From the NCBI GenBank assembly GCA_964410665.1, contig CAYPIE010000004.1, forward strand, positions 62,001 through 126,000: a stretch of 64,000 bases of DNA, given 5' to 3'. The DNA comes from CAYPIE01 sp964410665 (GTDB lineage Bacteria; Planctomycetota; Planctomycetia; Gemmatales; Gemmataceae). A model generated the notes under the pieces. That model ran no database searches and had not been told where the DNA came from. It saw only the letters and a program-made list of their open reading frames with translations. This document shows, piece by piece, positions 24,768 through 33,426 of this stretch; the stretch's first letter is position 1, and each line of letters starts with the position of its first letter. The translations under genes and the position numbers were made by a program.

Positions 24768-27380
24768 ATGAATATTGATCGCTTTACCGAGAAAGCACAG
24801 GAGGGTCTTCAGGCCGCTCAGCGTTTGGCTCTGCGCTTTCATCATCAACAACTCGACTGCGAACATCTGTTGCTGGCACTACTCGATCAGGAGCACGGCC
24901 TGGCTCCCGCAATCCTGAAGAAGGCTGGGGGCTCTGTTGAAGCTATTTCGATCCGCTTACAGCAAGAACTGGAAAAGTTGCCTCGAGTCACCACCGCTTC
25001 AGGGGGACCGGATCAGGTTCAGCTTTCGGGCCGCATCCAACGGGTGTTGGCGGTTGCCGAGGAAGAAGCTAAGAAACTCAAAGATGATTATATTTCTGTA
25101 GAACACTTACTCCTTGCCCTCCAGGAAGATCGGGGCACCACGGGGAATATTCTGCGCGAATTTGGCGTGCAACGCGATCGGCTCCTCCAAGCGCTGCACG
25201 AGGTACGTGGTCATCAACGCGTGACCACCCAGAATCCCGAAGAGACCTACCAATCCCTGGAAAAGTATGGCCGCGACCTGACCCAATTCGCCCGCCAGGG
25301 CAAGCTCGATCCAGTGATTGGTCGCGATGAAGAAATTCGCCGAGTCATCCAGGTCTTGAGCCGTCGCACCAAAAATAATCCGGTCTTGATCGGCGAACCC
25401 GGCGTGGGAAAGACCGCTATTGTTGAGGGCTTGGCACAGCGGATTGTCCGCGGCGATGTGCCCGAGGGACTGAAACGGAAACGCGTGGTGGTCCTGGATA
25501 TGGGGGCACTGATCGCGGGCGCGAAGTACCGCGGCGAGTTCGAAGAACGACTCAAGGCGGTGCTCAAAGAAGTCACCGAGTCTGCTGGTGAAATCATTCT
25601 GTTTATTGATGAGTTACATACTGTCGTCGGTGCGGGCCGCGCCGAGGGCGCGATGGATGCTGGCAATCTGCTCAAACCCATGCTGGCCCGCGGCGAACTG
25701 CACTGCATTGGCGCAACCACGCTCGATGAATATCGGCAGCACATTGAGAAGGATGCCGCGTTGGAACGCCGTTTTCAACCCGTCATGGTCGATCAACCTT
25801 CGGTCGAAGATACCATCTCGATCCTCCGAGGCTTGAAAGAACGCTATGAAGTGCATCACGGGGTCCGCATCAAGGATGGCGCCTTGGTAGCCGCGGCCGT
25901 GCTGTCCAACCGCTATATCACCGATCGATTCCTGCCCGACAAAGCCATTGATTTGGTCGACGAGTCCGCCGCCAAGCTCCGGACTGAGATCGACTCGATG
26001 CCCAGTGAGTTGGATGAATTATCGCGACGGATCATGCAACTCGAGATCGAGCGTGAGGCGTTACGCAAGGAAACCGACTCCGCCTCGAAAGAACGCTTGG
26101 GCAAACTTGAAAAAGAATTGGCCGATTTACACAGTAAAGGCGATGGGCTGAAAGCCCAGTGGGAGAGCGAAAAGCAGACCGTGCAAGAGCTCATGGGGCT
26201 GCGCGAGCAGATCGACCAGACCAAACATGCTCTCGAGGAAGCCAAGCGGCAATACGACTACAATCGCGCCGCCGAACTTGAATATGGCCGTCTACCCGAG
26301 CTCGAAAAACAACTGCGACTCAAGGAAGAATACCTGTCACAACAAGACGAAGGCCATCGGCTGATTAAGGAAGAAGTCAGTGAGGAGGAAATCGCTCAGG
26401 TGGTCAGTCGTTGGACCGGGGTTCCCGTCGCCAAACTACTCGAAGGGGAACGCGAGAAGCTCCTGCTCTTAGGCGAGGAGTTGCACAAACGAGTCATCGG
26501 TCAAGATGAAGCGGTGGCTGCGGTCGCCCAGTCGGTGATCCGAGCCCGCAGTGGCCTCAAAGATCCCAACCGGCCGATCGGTTCGTTTATCTTTCTCGGG
26601 CCGACCGGCGTGGGCAAAACCGAGCTGGCCCGTGCTCTGGCAGAGTTTCTCTTCGACGATGAACGGGCCATGGTTCGCATCGATATGTCTGAATATCAAG
26701 AGAAACATAACGTCAGCCGCTTGGTTGGCGCTCCCCCGGGGTATGTCGGCTTCGAGGAGGGTGGTCAGCTCACCGAGGTGGTCAGGCGTCGACCGTATTG
26801 TGTGATCCTGTTCGATGAAATCGAAAAGGCGCACGCCGATGTATTTAATCTATTGCTTCAGGTCCTTGACGATGGCCGGCTGACTGATGGTCAAGGGCGG
26901 ACCGTGGACTTTAAGAATACGATCGTCATCATGACCTCCAATGTCGGCAGTCAACGGATCCTACAATACAAGGGTAGTTTTGTCGGCGAAGTCTATGACC
27001 GTATGAAGGAAACCGTGCTTGATGAGTTACGGAACTTCTTTCGACCCGAGTTTCTCAACCGTGTCGATGATGTGATCGTCTTCCACGCTTTAAGCGAGGA
27101 ACAGCTCAAAGAGATCATCGAAATCCAGCTGAACAACCTGCGAAAACGCCTGGAAGAACGTCACATTAGTGTAGAGCTCTCGGATGACGCAAAACAACAT
27201 CTCGTCCAATTGGGCTATGATCCTGCCTACGGTGCTCGTCCGTTAAAACGAGTCTTGCAAAGAGAGGTCGAGAATCGCTTGGCCGAGATGCTCTTACGGG
27301 GCGAACTCCGTGATGGCCAGAAAGTACAGATCTACTACGACTTGGCGCATGACCGACTCACCTTTGTGGTCGAAACTTAA
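24768..27380 (+). CDS. clpB: ATP-dependent disaggregase ClpB
   Basis: An 870-aa AAA+ chaperone that works with DnaK to dissolve protein aggregates in the cytosol. The start MNIDRFTEKAQEGLQAAQ leads the double Clp_N repeat (1-150). NBD1 has GEPGVGKT (about 209) and LFIDELHTVVGAG. The coiled-coil middle domain spans about 405-530. NBD2 has GPTGVGKTELARAL (about 611), VILFDEIEKAH and the C-terminal GARPLKR sensor-2 Arg. Length fits the family. A strong AAAGGAG precedes the ATG. It is monocistronic, ending at a hairpin with the convergent efflux operon. Confidence 0.97.
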   Translation: MNIDRFTEKAQEGLQAAQRLALRFHHQQLDCEHLLLALLDQEHGLAPAILKKAGGSVEAISIRLQQELEKLPRVTTASGGPDQVQLSGRIQRVLAVAEEEAKKLKDDYISVEHLLLALQEDRGTTGNILREFGVQRDRLLQALHEVRGHQRVTTQNPEETYQSLEKYGRDLTQFARQGKLDPVIGRDEEIRRVIQVLSRRTKNNPVLIGEPGVGKTAIVEGLAQRIVRGDVPEGLKRKRVVVLDMGALIAGAKYRGEFEERLKAVLKEVTESAGEIILFIDELHTVVGAGRAEGAMDAGNLLKPMLARGELHCIGATTLDEYRQHIEKDAALERRFQPVMVDQPSVEDTISILRGLKERYEVHHGVRIKDGALVAAAVLSNRYITDRFLPDKAIDLVDESAAKLRTEIDSMPSELDELSRRIMQLEIEREALRKETDSASKERLGKLEKELADLHSKGDGLKAQWESEKQTVQELMGLREQIDQTKHALEEAKRQYDYNRAAELEYGRLPELEKQLRLKEEYLSQQDEGHRLIKEEVSEEEIAQVVSRWTGVPVAKLLEGEREKLLLLGEELHKRVIGQDEAVAAVAQSVIRARSGLKDPNRPIGSFIFLGPTGVGKTELARALAEFLFDDERAMVRIDMSEYQEKHNVSRLVGAPPGYVGFEEGGQLTEVVRRRPYCVILFDEIEKAHADVFNLLLQVLDDGRLTDGQGRTVDFKNTIVIMTSNVGSQRILQYKGSFVGEVYDRMKETVLDELRNFFRPEFLNRVDDVIVFHALSEEQLKEIIEIQLNNLRKRLEERHISVELSDDAKQHLVQLGYDPAYGARPLKRVLQREVENRLAEMLLRGELRDGQKVQIYYDLAHDRLTFVVET

Positions 27381-27413
27381 CCGATCCCCTGTCATTCGCT
27401 GAAGGGAGAACGA

Positions 27414-27449
27414 CTCAAGCGTGCACCCTCTTCCGGGCGTACGCTTGAG
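27414..27449. terminator. hairpin between clpB and the RND operon
   Basis: CTCAAGCGT (27414-27422) pairs with ACGCTTGAG (27441-27449), enclosing an 18-nt loop that can add a few more pairs. It lies between two convergent stops and probably serves both transcripts. Confidence 0.5.
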
Positions 27450-27457
27450 CCCAATGC

Positions 27458-30400
27458 CTACACCCCGACCGATTCCGTGCGGATCTCCTGGTCCTCTTCG
27501 ATCGACTCATCTTTCATGCTGGTCGACAGTCCAAGCCATCGGCGTACTGTCTGCTGAGTCTGCAATGTCAACGTGAACACATTCGGAACCAGCACAAGCG
27601 TGACAAACGCAGATACCATGAGTCCGCCCAAGAGCACTGAACCAAGGCCACGGTACAACTCACTTCCGGAGCCCGGCATCACGACGAGCGGTAGCAAACC
27701 AAGCACCGTGGTCATCGTGGTCATGAAGATCGGGCGTATTCGGGCCCGGGTTGCTTCAAGGACGGCCGTGGTGTAGTCCTTACCTGCACGCAGGTTGATC
27801 AGAGCCTGTTCGACAATGAGGATTGGATTATTGACAACCGTCCCGATCAAAATCACAAAGCCGAGCATGGTCAATACATCCAACGGCTGGAGCACAAACA
27901 GGTTCAGCACATATAATCCGATAAACCCACCAAGTGCCCCCAAGGGCACCGACAGAATGACCACAAAGGGATAGAGCCACGACTCAAACAGACCAGCCAT
28001 CAGCAAGTAGGTTATCAAAAGGGCTAAGAGAAAGTTGAGTCCCAATGCATCCCAAGTCTTGCGCAAATCATCCACGGTACCTGCCAGCGTAAACTGGTAA
28101 TCCTCTCCCAGCACACCACGCTCTCGTATCGGACTGAGGATTGTACGTTGGATATCCTCCAGAGCTTGTTCGATCGGAATTTCTGGAGGTGGAGATACTT
28201 GGATGGTGATGTTGCGTAATCGATTCACGTGGTTGATTTGTTCTGGACCACTGGAGATCTTGACGTCGGCGACCGAACCAATCGTGACCAAATCCCCGGT
28301 CGGGACGGCGATCGGCAGGGTGCGAACATCCTGGGTCCTCTGTGCAAAGCGTTGCCCGCCGACAATGCTCAGATCGATTTTGGTGTTCCCTTTATAAAAG
28401 TCGGTCGCATAGGCTCCATCGACCAGGGCATTGACCCAGTAGCCCAGTTCGCGATCGGTCACGCCCAGCTCCGCGGCTTGCTCGCGGCGGAGTCGTACAT
28501 GCACTTCGGGACTCGCCTTGTCGAGGCTGGGTTGTGGGATCGCCCGCGCCCCAGGTACGACTTGAGGAATCTGCACAAAAATCTCCACGGCCAATCCCAG
28601 CAGCTTGTCCACATCGGGACCGTTGATTTCAATGTCGATGGTGCGGCCTGCGGTGAGCCCTTGCTCGAATAAGCTTGACTGCTGGGCAAAGCCGATCGTT
28701 CCTGGTACCCCCGTAATCACATTCTGAACGACCTCGACAAGTTCATTGGCACGTAAGTCATCCACCGCCTTCACACCCATAAACACCTGGCGGTCCCGAG
28801 CTACAAAAAAGAAGTCTTTGATGGCGGGTAGATTGTTGGGATTCGAACGCGGATCGGTCGGGTCAATGTCCCAGTAGGGCTGCAGGCTTTCCTCGATGCG
28901 TTCACCGATCGATACCAGCTGATCGAGATTGTAGCCCGGCGGTGGGAGCAGAATGCCAAACACCAAGTTGCGGTTGCCGCTGGGCAGATATTCCACCTTG
29001 GGCATCAAAAGCCAACTGGCGGCAATCGCCAGCCCGACAAATCCCACCACCACGGCGAGCCGGGCAAGGAAGCGGCTTTGTAGCCAGCGATTCAACGCCA
29101 TCAGCCCACCCACAAGCTTGCTTGCAAGAACGTCGATGGGGCCGAACAGCCGATTCAGTCCACTGGAAGAAGGAAGGGGATTGCCCGGATCTGCACTTCC
29201 CATCACATCAGGGCGACCATTGCGAGCAGGGTCAGTCGCCGACGCGCTATTCCGTGGTCGCTTCTGTAGCAGACGGGCCGAAGCCATCGGGATGACGGTC
29301 AAGGACACAATCAGTGACAACGCCACACCACCACTCACCGCGAGTGCAATGTCGCGAAATAGCTGCCCCGCCTGCTCTTCCACAAAGAGGACTGGGATGA
29401 AGACGGCCAGCGTGGTCAGAGTCGATGCTAGCACTGCACCCTGAACCTCGCACGCACCATCCACAGCCGCGCGAAACGGTGACTTACCTCGTTGGTAATG
29501 TTGATAGATGTTCTCCAACACCACGACCGCGTTGTCGACAAGCATGCCGACCGCAAAAGCGATCCCCGCCAGCGACACCACATTCAGCGACCGGCCCAGA
29601 ATCGACAACACCAAAAAAGTGCCGATGATACTACTCGGGATGGCCACCGCGATCACCAGGGTCGAGCGCACACTCCGCAAAAACGTCAACAGCACGGCGA
29701 CGGTCAATAGGCCGCCGATAAGAATATTGGTCTGGACTAAATCAACAGATGAATAAATGTAATCTGTTTCATCATAGACTTGTTCCAGTTGTAAGCCACG
29801 CTGTTGTAGGATGCCTCGATTGAGCGCTTCGTTCTCTCGACGCAAACCGGTCATGACGTCGAGCACATTGGCGCCCACGGCACGCTGAGCGTTGATAGCA
29901 ATACTGGTCTGGCCGAACTGCTTGACAATCCCATCGGGTTTTTTGTAGCCCAACTCGACACGAGGTCGGCCATCTTCCTTGAGCGCGACTACATCCCGGA
30001 TGTACACTGGCGCTCCTTCTCGGTAAGCGACCAGGACCTTCAGCACCTGATCGGGTGAACGGAATAGGCCGAGTGTTCGAATCACCCAGCGGCGTTTGCC
30101 CTCCCAGACGTCGCCTGCCGAGGTATCTTTGTTGGCCCCTTGTAGGGCCATCCGAACGTCGGCGATGGTTAACTGTCGTGCCGCTAACTTTTCCGGGTTA
30201 ATCACCACCTGCAGTTCTTCTTCACGTCCACCCAGGACATTGGCATTGGCCACACCAGGGACGCGCTCAAAACGTGCTTCGATAAAATCCTCAGCAAACT
30301 TGCGATAGGTGGTGGCATCCATGTCGGACGGCGGCAAGAGCTCCTTGACGACCGGGAAGTCGTTGGCCAGTTCCTGAAGCCGCTTGATACGCATACCTGA

Positions 30401-30916
30401 GTTGGGCGCTTGGATGGCTGGCTCCAACTTGTCGGCAAGCGCTGGATGATCCGTGACAAAAGCACGGATCGCTTCCGGCGCGATCACCCGAGGCCGGAGG
30501 ATAAACCAGGCAATCGGTCGATCCCCAGAGTTGGCCGCGCTGATGATCGGTTCATCGGCGTCCTCGGGATAACTTTGCACCTGTTGAAGGCGGGTATTTA
30601 CCTTGAGCAGCGCTTCGCTCATGTCGGTACCCACGGGAAATTCGAGCACAATCGTGCCGACGGAATCCTTTGACGCAGAAGTCATCTTGACGATTCCTTC
30701 GACCGACTTGAGCTGTTCCTCCTGCTCGATAATGATTTCCTTTTCGACTTCCCCAGGACTGGCCCCAGGCCAGCGGGTTTCGATGGTGATGGTGGGGATC
30801 TGCACTTCCGGCGTGAGCTGCATCGGCATGCGAAACAGCCCGATGACGCCAAAGAGCACAACCAGGAGCACGCCGACCGTCACCTTCACTGGGTTCCGGA
30901 CGTACGATTCAATCAT
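27458..30916 (-). CDS. RND efflux pump inner-membrane permease (AcrB/HAE1-like)
   Basis: An 1152-aa proton-driven RND transporter. The ATG at 30916 follows GAGAGGAATTCC, and MIESYVRNPVKVTVGVLLV is the normal first helix; an upstream in-frame ATG at 30958 is not needed. The early periplasmic motif TRWPGASPGEVEKE, the membrane block GIAFAVGMLVDNAVVVLENI with the proton-relay Asp residues, and a second-half LGFVILIGTVVNNPILIVEQ match the family, with 12 expected helices. Residues about 143-195 look longer than in AcrB. It follows the adaptor gene in a minus-strand operon headed by marR. Substrates are unknown. Confidence 0.93.
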   Translation of the reverse strand: MIESYVRNPVKVTVGVLLVVLFGVIGLFRMPMQLTPEVQIPTITIETRWPGASPGEVEKEIIIEQEEQLKSVEGIVKMTSASKDSVGTIVLEFPVGTDMSEALLKVNTRLQQVQSYPEDADEPIISAANSGDRPIAWFILRPRVIAPEAIRAFVTDHPALADKLEPAIQAPNSGMRIKRLQELANDFPVVKELLPPSDMDATTYRKFAEDFIEARFERVPGVANANVLGGREEELQVVINPEKLAARQLTIADVRMALQGANKDTSAGDVWEGKRRWVIRTLGLFRSPDQVLKVLVAYREGAPVYIRDVVALKEDGRPRVELGYKKPDGIVKQFGQTSIAINAQRAVGANVLDVMTGLRRENEALNRGILQQRGLQLEQVYDETDYIYSSVDLVQTNILIGGLLTVAVLLTFLRSVRSTLVIAVAIPSSIIGTFLVLSILGRSLNVVSLAGIAFAVGMLVDNAVVVLENIYQHYQRGKSPFRAAVDGACEVQGAVLASTLTTLAVFIPVLFVEEQAGQLFRDIALAVSGGVALSLIVSLTVIPMASARLLQKRPRNSASATDPARNGRPDVMGSADPGNPLPSSSGLNRLFGPIDVLASKLVGGLMALNRWLQSRFLARLAVVVGFVGLAIAASWLLMPKVEYLPSGNRNLVFGILLPPPGYNLDQLVSIGERIEESLQPYWDIDPTDPRSNPNNLPAIKDFFFVARDRQVFMGVKAVDDLRANELVEVVQNVITGVPGTIGFAQQSSLFEQGLTAGRTIDIEINGPDVDKLLGLAVEIFVQIPQVVPGARAIPQPSLDKASPEVHVRLRREQAAELGVTDRELGYWVNALVDGAYATDFYKGNTKIDLSIVGGQRFAQRTQDVRTLPIAVPTGDLVTIGSVADVKISSGPEQINHVNRLRNITIQVSPPPEIPIEQALEDIQRTILSPIRERGVLGEDYQFTLAGTVDDLRKTWDALGLNFLLALLITYLLMAGLFESWLYPFVVILSVPLGALGGFIGLYVLNLFVLQPLDVLTMLGFVILIGTVVNNPILIVEQALINLRAGKDYTTAVLEATRARIRPIFMTTMTTVLGLLPLVVMPGSGSELYRGLGSVLLGGLMVSAFVTLVLVPNVFTLTLQTQQTVRRWLGLSTSMKDESIEEDQEIRTESVGV

Positions 30917-31065
30917 GGAATTCCTCTCGCGGTCGAAGAACAAAAACCAGGCGTCCAACCGTCTCCGCGGTGCGCTTCCCAGAACGTGGGCCCGTCCTGA
31001 CCAACACCATGAAAGTGCAGACGATGCAGGGCTTCATCAATGTCCGATAGCCGCACCGCGGTCAT
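30913..31065 (-). CDS. 50-aa small protein bridging adaptor and pump genes
   Basis: A frame of exactly 51 codons fills the space between the RND adaptor and permease. Its ATG (31065-31063) overlaps the adaptor TGA as ATGA, and its own TGA (30915-30913) overlaps the permease ATG as ATGA. The product is soluble and opens with an amphipathic, His-containing helix (TAVRLSDIDEALHRLHFHGV), then GQDGPTFWEAHRGDGW. No membrane segment or signal is seen. The double overlap suggests translational coupling. It was missed because of its length. I recognise no family, and it could still be chance. Confidence 0.5.
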   Translation of the reverse strand: MTAVRLSDIDEALHRLHFHGVGQDGPTFWEAHRGDGWTPGFCSSTARGIP

Positions 31066-32381
31066 TGCTGCATATTCGGCAAGCTTGGCGGCGGAGCCGC
31101 TCCTGGCGAGATCTCCTTGGTGATTGCCAGGGACATCCCAGGACGCAGACGTTCGTTTCCTTGCACCACTACCTTGTCACCAGGTTGCAGATTGCCCTTG
31201 ATTTCGATCAGACCACGCTGAGCCACCCCAAGTTCCACCGGGACTGGCCGAGCTGTCACCTTGTTCGGGTCCTTGGCATCGGCCGTAGCCACAAAGACCA
31301 TCGGTCGGGGTCCGCCGAGGACGACGGCGTCCTTGGCCACCAAGATGGCCTCTTGCTCCTGACCCAGCGACAAGATAGCGCGGGCAAACATGTTGGATTT
31401 TAATAATGGCTGAATCTTGCCATCATAGCTTTTGAGCATCTGGTTCTTGACCCGGATCTTGACCGGGAAGGTCCGCGCCCTTGGGTCTGCTTGCGGGACA
31501 ATCGCGACAATCTTGCCCTCAAACACGTCACGAATAGCTGGAATCTCTACGCGTGCGGTGTCTTCCAGACGGATGGAATCGATCACATCCTCGACCACCT
31601 GAACTTCTACATCTACGTATTCCAACTCAACGATTTCTGCGACCAGATCCCCCTCCTTCACCCACTGGCCCGCTTCACTATGTTCGACCGAGACAAAACC
31701 GGTAAACGGGGCCTGTACCCGGTGAAGATCAATACGATCGTTGAAGCGCTGAACCAGTGCCTCTTGTGACTGCCATCGAGCCTCCGCCTGACGAATACGC
31801 TCTTCCCGAGGGCCATCTTCCACCAGCCGCCAATTCGCCTCGGCTTGCAGCTGTTGTTGTTGTGCTTGTTCATTCAGGGAGATCGCTTCTTGGAACTCTT
31901 CCAGAGTGGCAGTTCGTTGTTTCTCGAAGAGTCGGCGGGTTCGCTCAAAGCGCAATTTGGCATAGCGTGCTGCAGCACTGGCCGCATCACGTGCCGCCTC
32001 GGCGGCTTTGACCTCATCAGGACGTGAGCCATTTTTGAGCTCTAAGAACTCTGCATGCAGTGCCTCGGCAGTCTTTTTGGCTGCGTCCCGCTCTAGCTCA
32101 AGGGTTCGGGTCCGCAACTGGGCTAGTGTGTCACCCTGGTTGACCCGATCCCCCTCGTTGATCGGATACGCGCGGACCCGACCGGCCACCGCAGCTCCGA
32201 CCACGCTAACCCGGGTGGGGCGTACAGTCCCTACGAAGGTTTGGCCGGACTTGACCTGATCCTGCACAACCGGAGACACCACCACATTGGCAGGGCCAAA
32301 CTGAGCCCACGCACTACCCGAGGGCAGCAAGCTTGCCGCCAGCAGCATGGCTAGGCGGCAACGCGTCCAGCAGGAATACAT
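31062..32381 (-). CDS. RND efflux periplasmic adaptor (membrane fusion protein)
   Basis: A 439-aa HlyD/AcrA-type adaptor linking the pump to an outer-membrane channel. The ATG at 32381 follows AGGAG and starts a signal peptide (MYSCWTRCRLAMLLAASLLP, ending near AWAQ). The barrel/lipoyl region has GTVRPTRVSVVGAAVAGRV and NEGDRVNQGDTLAQL, and VQAPFTGFVSVEHSEAGQWV is the second lipoyl half. A coiled-coil hairpin occupies about 115-215, rich in Ala, Glu and Arg. LKSNMFARAILSL and LQPGDKVVVQGNERLRPGM close the C-terminal beta domain. The open frame extends 128 codons further upstream over marR but is not used. Confidence 0.92.
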   Translation of the reverse strand: MYSCWTRCRLAMLLAASLLPSGSAWAQFGPANVVVSPVVQDQVKSGQTFVGTVRPTRVSVVGAAVAGRVRAYPINEGDRVNQGDTLAQLRTRTLELERDAAKKTAEALHAEFLELKNGSRPDEVKAAEAARDAASAAARYAKLRFERTRRLFEKQRTATLEEFQEAISLNEQAQQQQLQAEANWRLVEDGPREERIRQAEARWQSQEALVQRFNDRIDLHRVQAPFTGFVSVEHSEAGQWVKEGDLVAEIVELEYVDVEVQVVEDVIDSIRLEDTARVEIPAIRDVFEGKIVAIVPQADPRARTFPVKIRVKNQMLKSYDGKIQPLLKSNMFARAILSLGQEQEAILVAKDAVVLGGPRPMVFVATADAKDPNKVTARPVPVELGVAQRGLIEIKGNLQPGDKVVVQGNERLRPGMSLAITKEISPGAAPPPSLPNMQQ

Positions 32382-32383
32382 GA

Positions 32384-32884
32384 TCAATTCTCCTGATGGG
32401 GAGTTGGCTCGATCGACCTCGGGCGCTCGCCGCAAGGTACCACTCGAGAATCCCGAAAGTTGTCCAAAACTTGCTTGAGGACACCAAGGGCTTGACATAA
32501 GGCTTCTTGGGACACCCCTTGTGTGGCTCGCTTGCGCACCGCATAGGCGCATTGCACCATGGTGGTCCAGATTGATTGGACACGTGGCTGGGGCCGAACG
32601 ATTTTTTTGCGTCGATCCTGAGGACTGGGAACCCGTGCAATCCAAGCATCCCGTTCCATGCGGTCCAGAATTCCTGCCAAGGTCGGTGGTTCGACCTTGA
32701 GCCGCTCCGCGAGTTCCGACTGGGACAACTCTCCATCGATGGCAAGCCAGGCGAGGACTTTCCACTGCTGCATCGTGATACCGTGCGGAGCCAATTCCTC
32801 ATTCATGGCCCGTTCGAATGCCTGGGCTAGGCAGTAGGCCCAATAGCCGAGGCTGTTCTCAAAATCAATCGTTAACACGTTCAA
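32384..32884 (-). CDS. MarR family transcriptional regulator
   Basis: A 166-aa winged-helix regulator. Helix one is LGYWAYCLAQAFERAM. The HTH is LSQSELAERLKVEPPTLAGILDRMERDAWI (about 54-83, here shown as two motifs), and the wing RVPSPQDRRKKIV carries the conserved D-x-R. The start is taken as TTG at 32884; a GTG two codons later is possible. No ribosome site precedes either, and a TCTAAT -10-like box ends only 7 nt before the TTG, so the mRNA may be leaderless. The stop is 2 bp before the adaptor ATG. It is probably the ligand-responsive repressor of the efflux operon. Confidence 0.9.
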   Translation of the reverse strand: MNVLTIDFENSLGYWAYCLAQAFERAMNEELAPHGITMQQWKVLAWLAIDGELSQSELAERLKVEPPTLAGILDRMERDAWIARVPSPQDRRKKIVRPQPRVQSIWTTMVQCAYAVRKRATQGVSQEALCQALGVLKQVLDNFRDSRVVPCGERPRSIEPTPHQEN

Positions 32885-32891
32885 ATTTCTG

Positions 32892-32912
32892 ATTAGAATG
32901 TTAGCATGCTAA
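32892..32912 (-). promoter_or_regulatory. SlyA/MarR-like operator overlapping the marR promoter
   Basis: TTAGCATGCTAA at 32901-32912 is a perfect 12-bp palindrome, one base away from the known SlyA consensus TTAGCAAGCTAA. Next to it a TCTAAT box (32892-32897, minus strand) resembles a -10 element and ends 7 nt before the TTG start. Binding there would block RNA polymerase, so autorepression of the marR-RND operon is expected. No good -35 was seen. Confidence 0.6.
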
Positions 32913-33426
32913 GTAATCCCACCAGCTTCATCCTAGTCATGAGTTGACCTTTCGTGCAAGCGCGGCTGGTAATGAAAGGCTCCCCGTACCGCTTGTGCGA
33001 TACGGGGAGAAAGGGGTGGGTCAGGGGATAGGAGAATGAAAATGCGTTCGGATTGAGACGCGGGTGCTATCGGAGTTTCCGGCTGGGGGAAGCCGGAACT
33101 CCCCCAAGCGAACACACGCCGAACCGCTTCTTGGGGGGAGAAGAAGCCAGCTCGGAGGGGGAAGCATTCGCTTTCATCTCGATTGCTGAACGAAAGAAGT
33201 AAAGTGCATACTGTGTGCCAATTGCCCTGACATTGTTCATGGATTGTGTTTAACTTCTTGTTTGCAAATCACTTACGATTTTCCCTCGCCCTCCCCTGGC
33301 CCCGCTTGTTCTCCGCCTCGATACCGACCTCTGCAGCGAAATTGTCATTTTTACTGGTCGTTTGTAAGACATGGGCAGCGCGATCCCAAATGCCCTGCCC
33401 CGCATCTTGCTTGAGGAGCCTCTCCA
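32913..33426. other. gap with two hairpins upstream of the uronate isomerase gene
   Basis: About 510 bases with no supported gene. Two stem-loops are visible: CTCCCCGTA (32980-32988) with TACGGGGAG (33001-33009), and GGAGTTTCCGGCT (33072-33084, one bulged T) with AGCCGGAACTCC (33091-33102). Neither follows a gene end. They may be old element remnants or regulatory RNA structure. A GAGGAG site precedes the next ATG. Confidence 0.4.
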
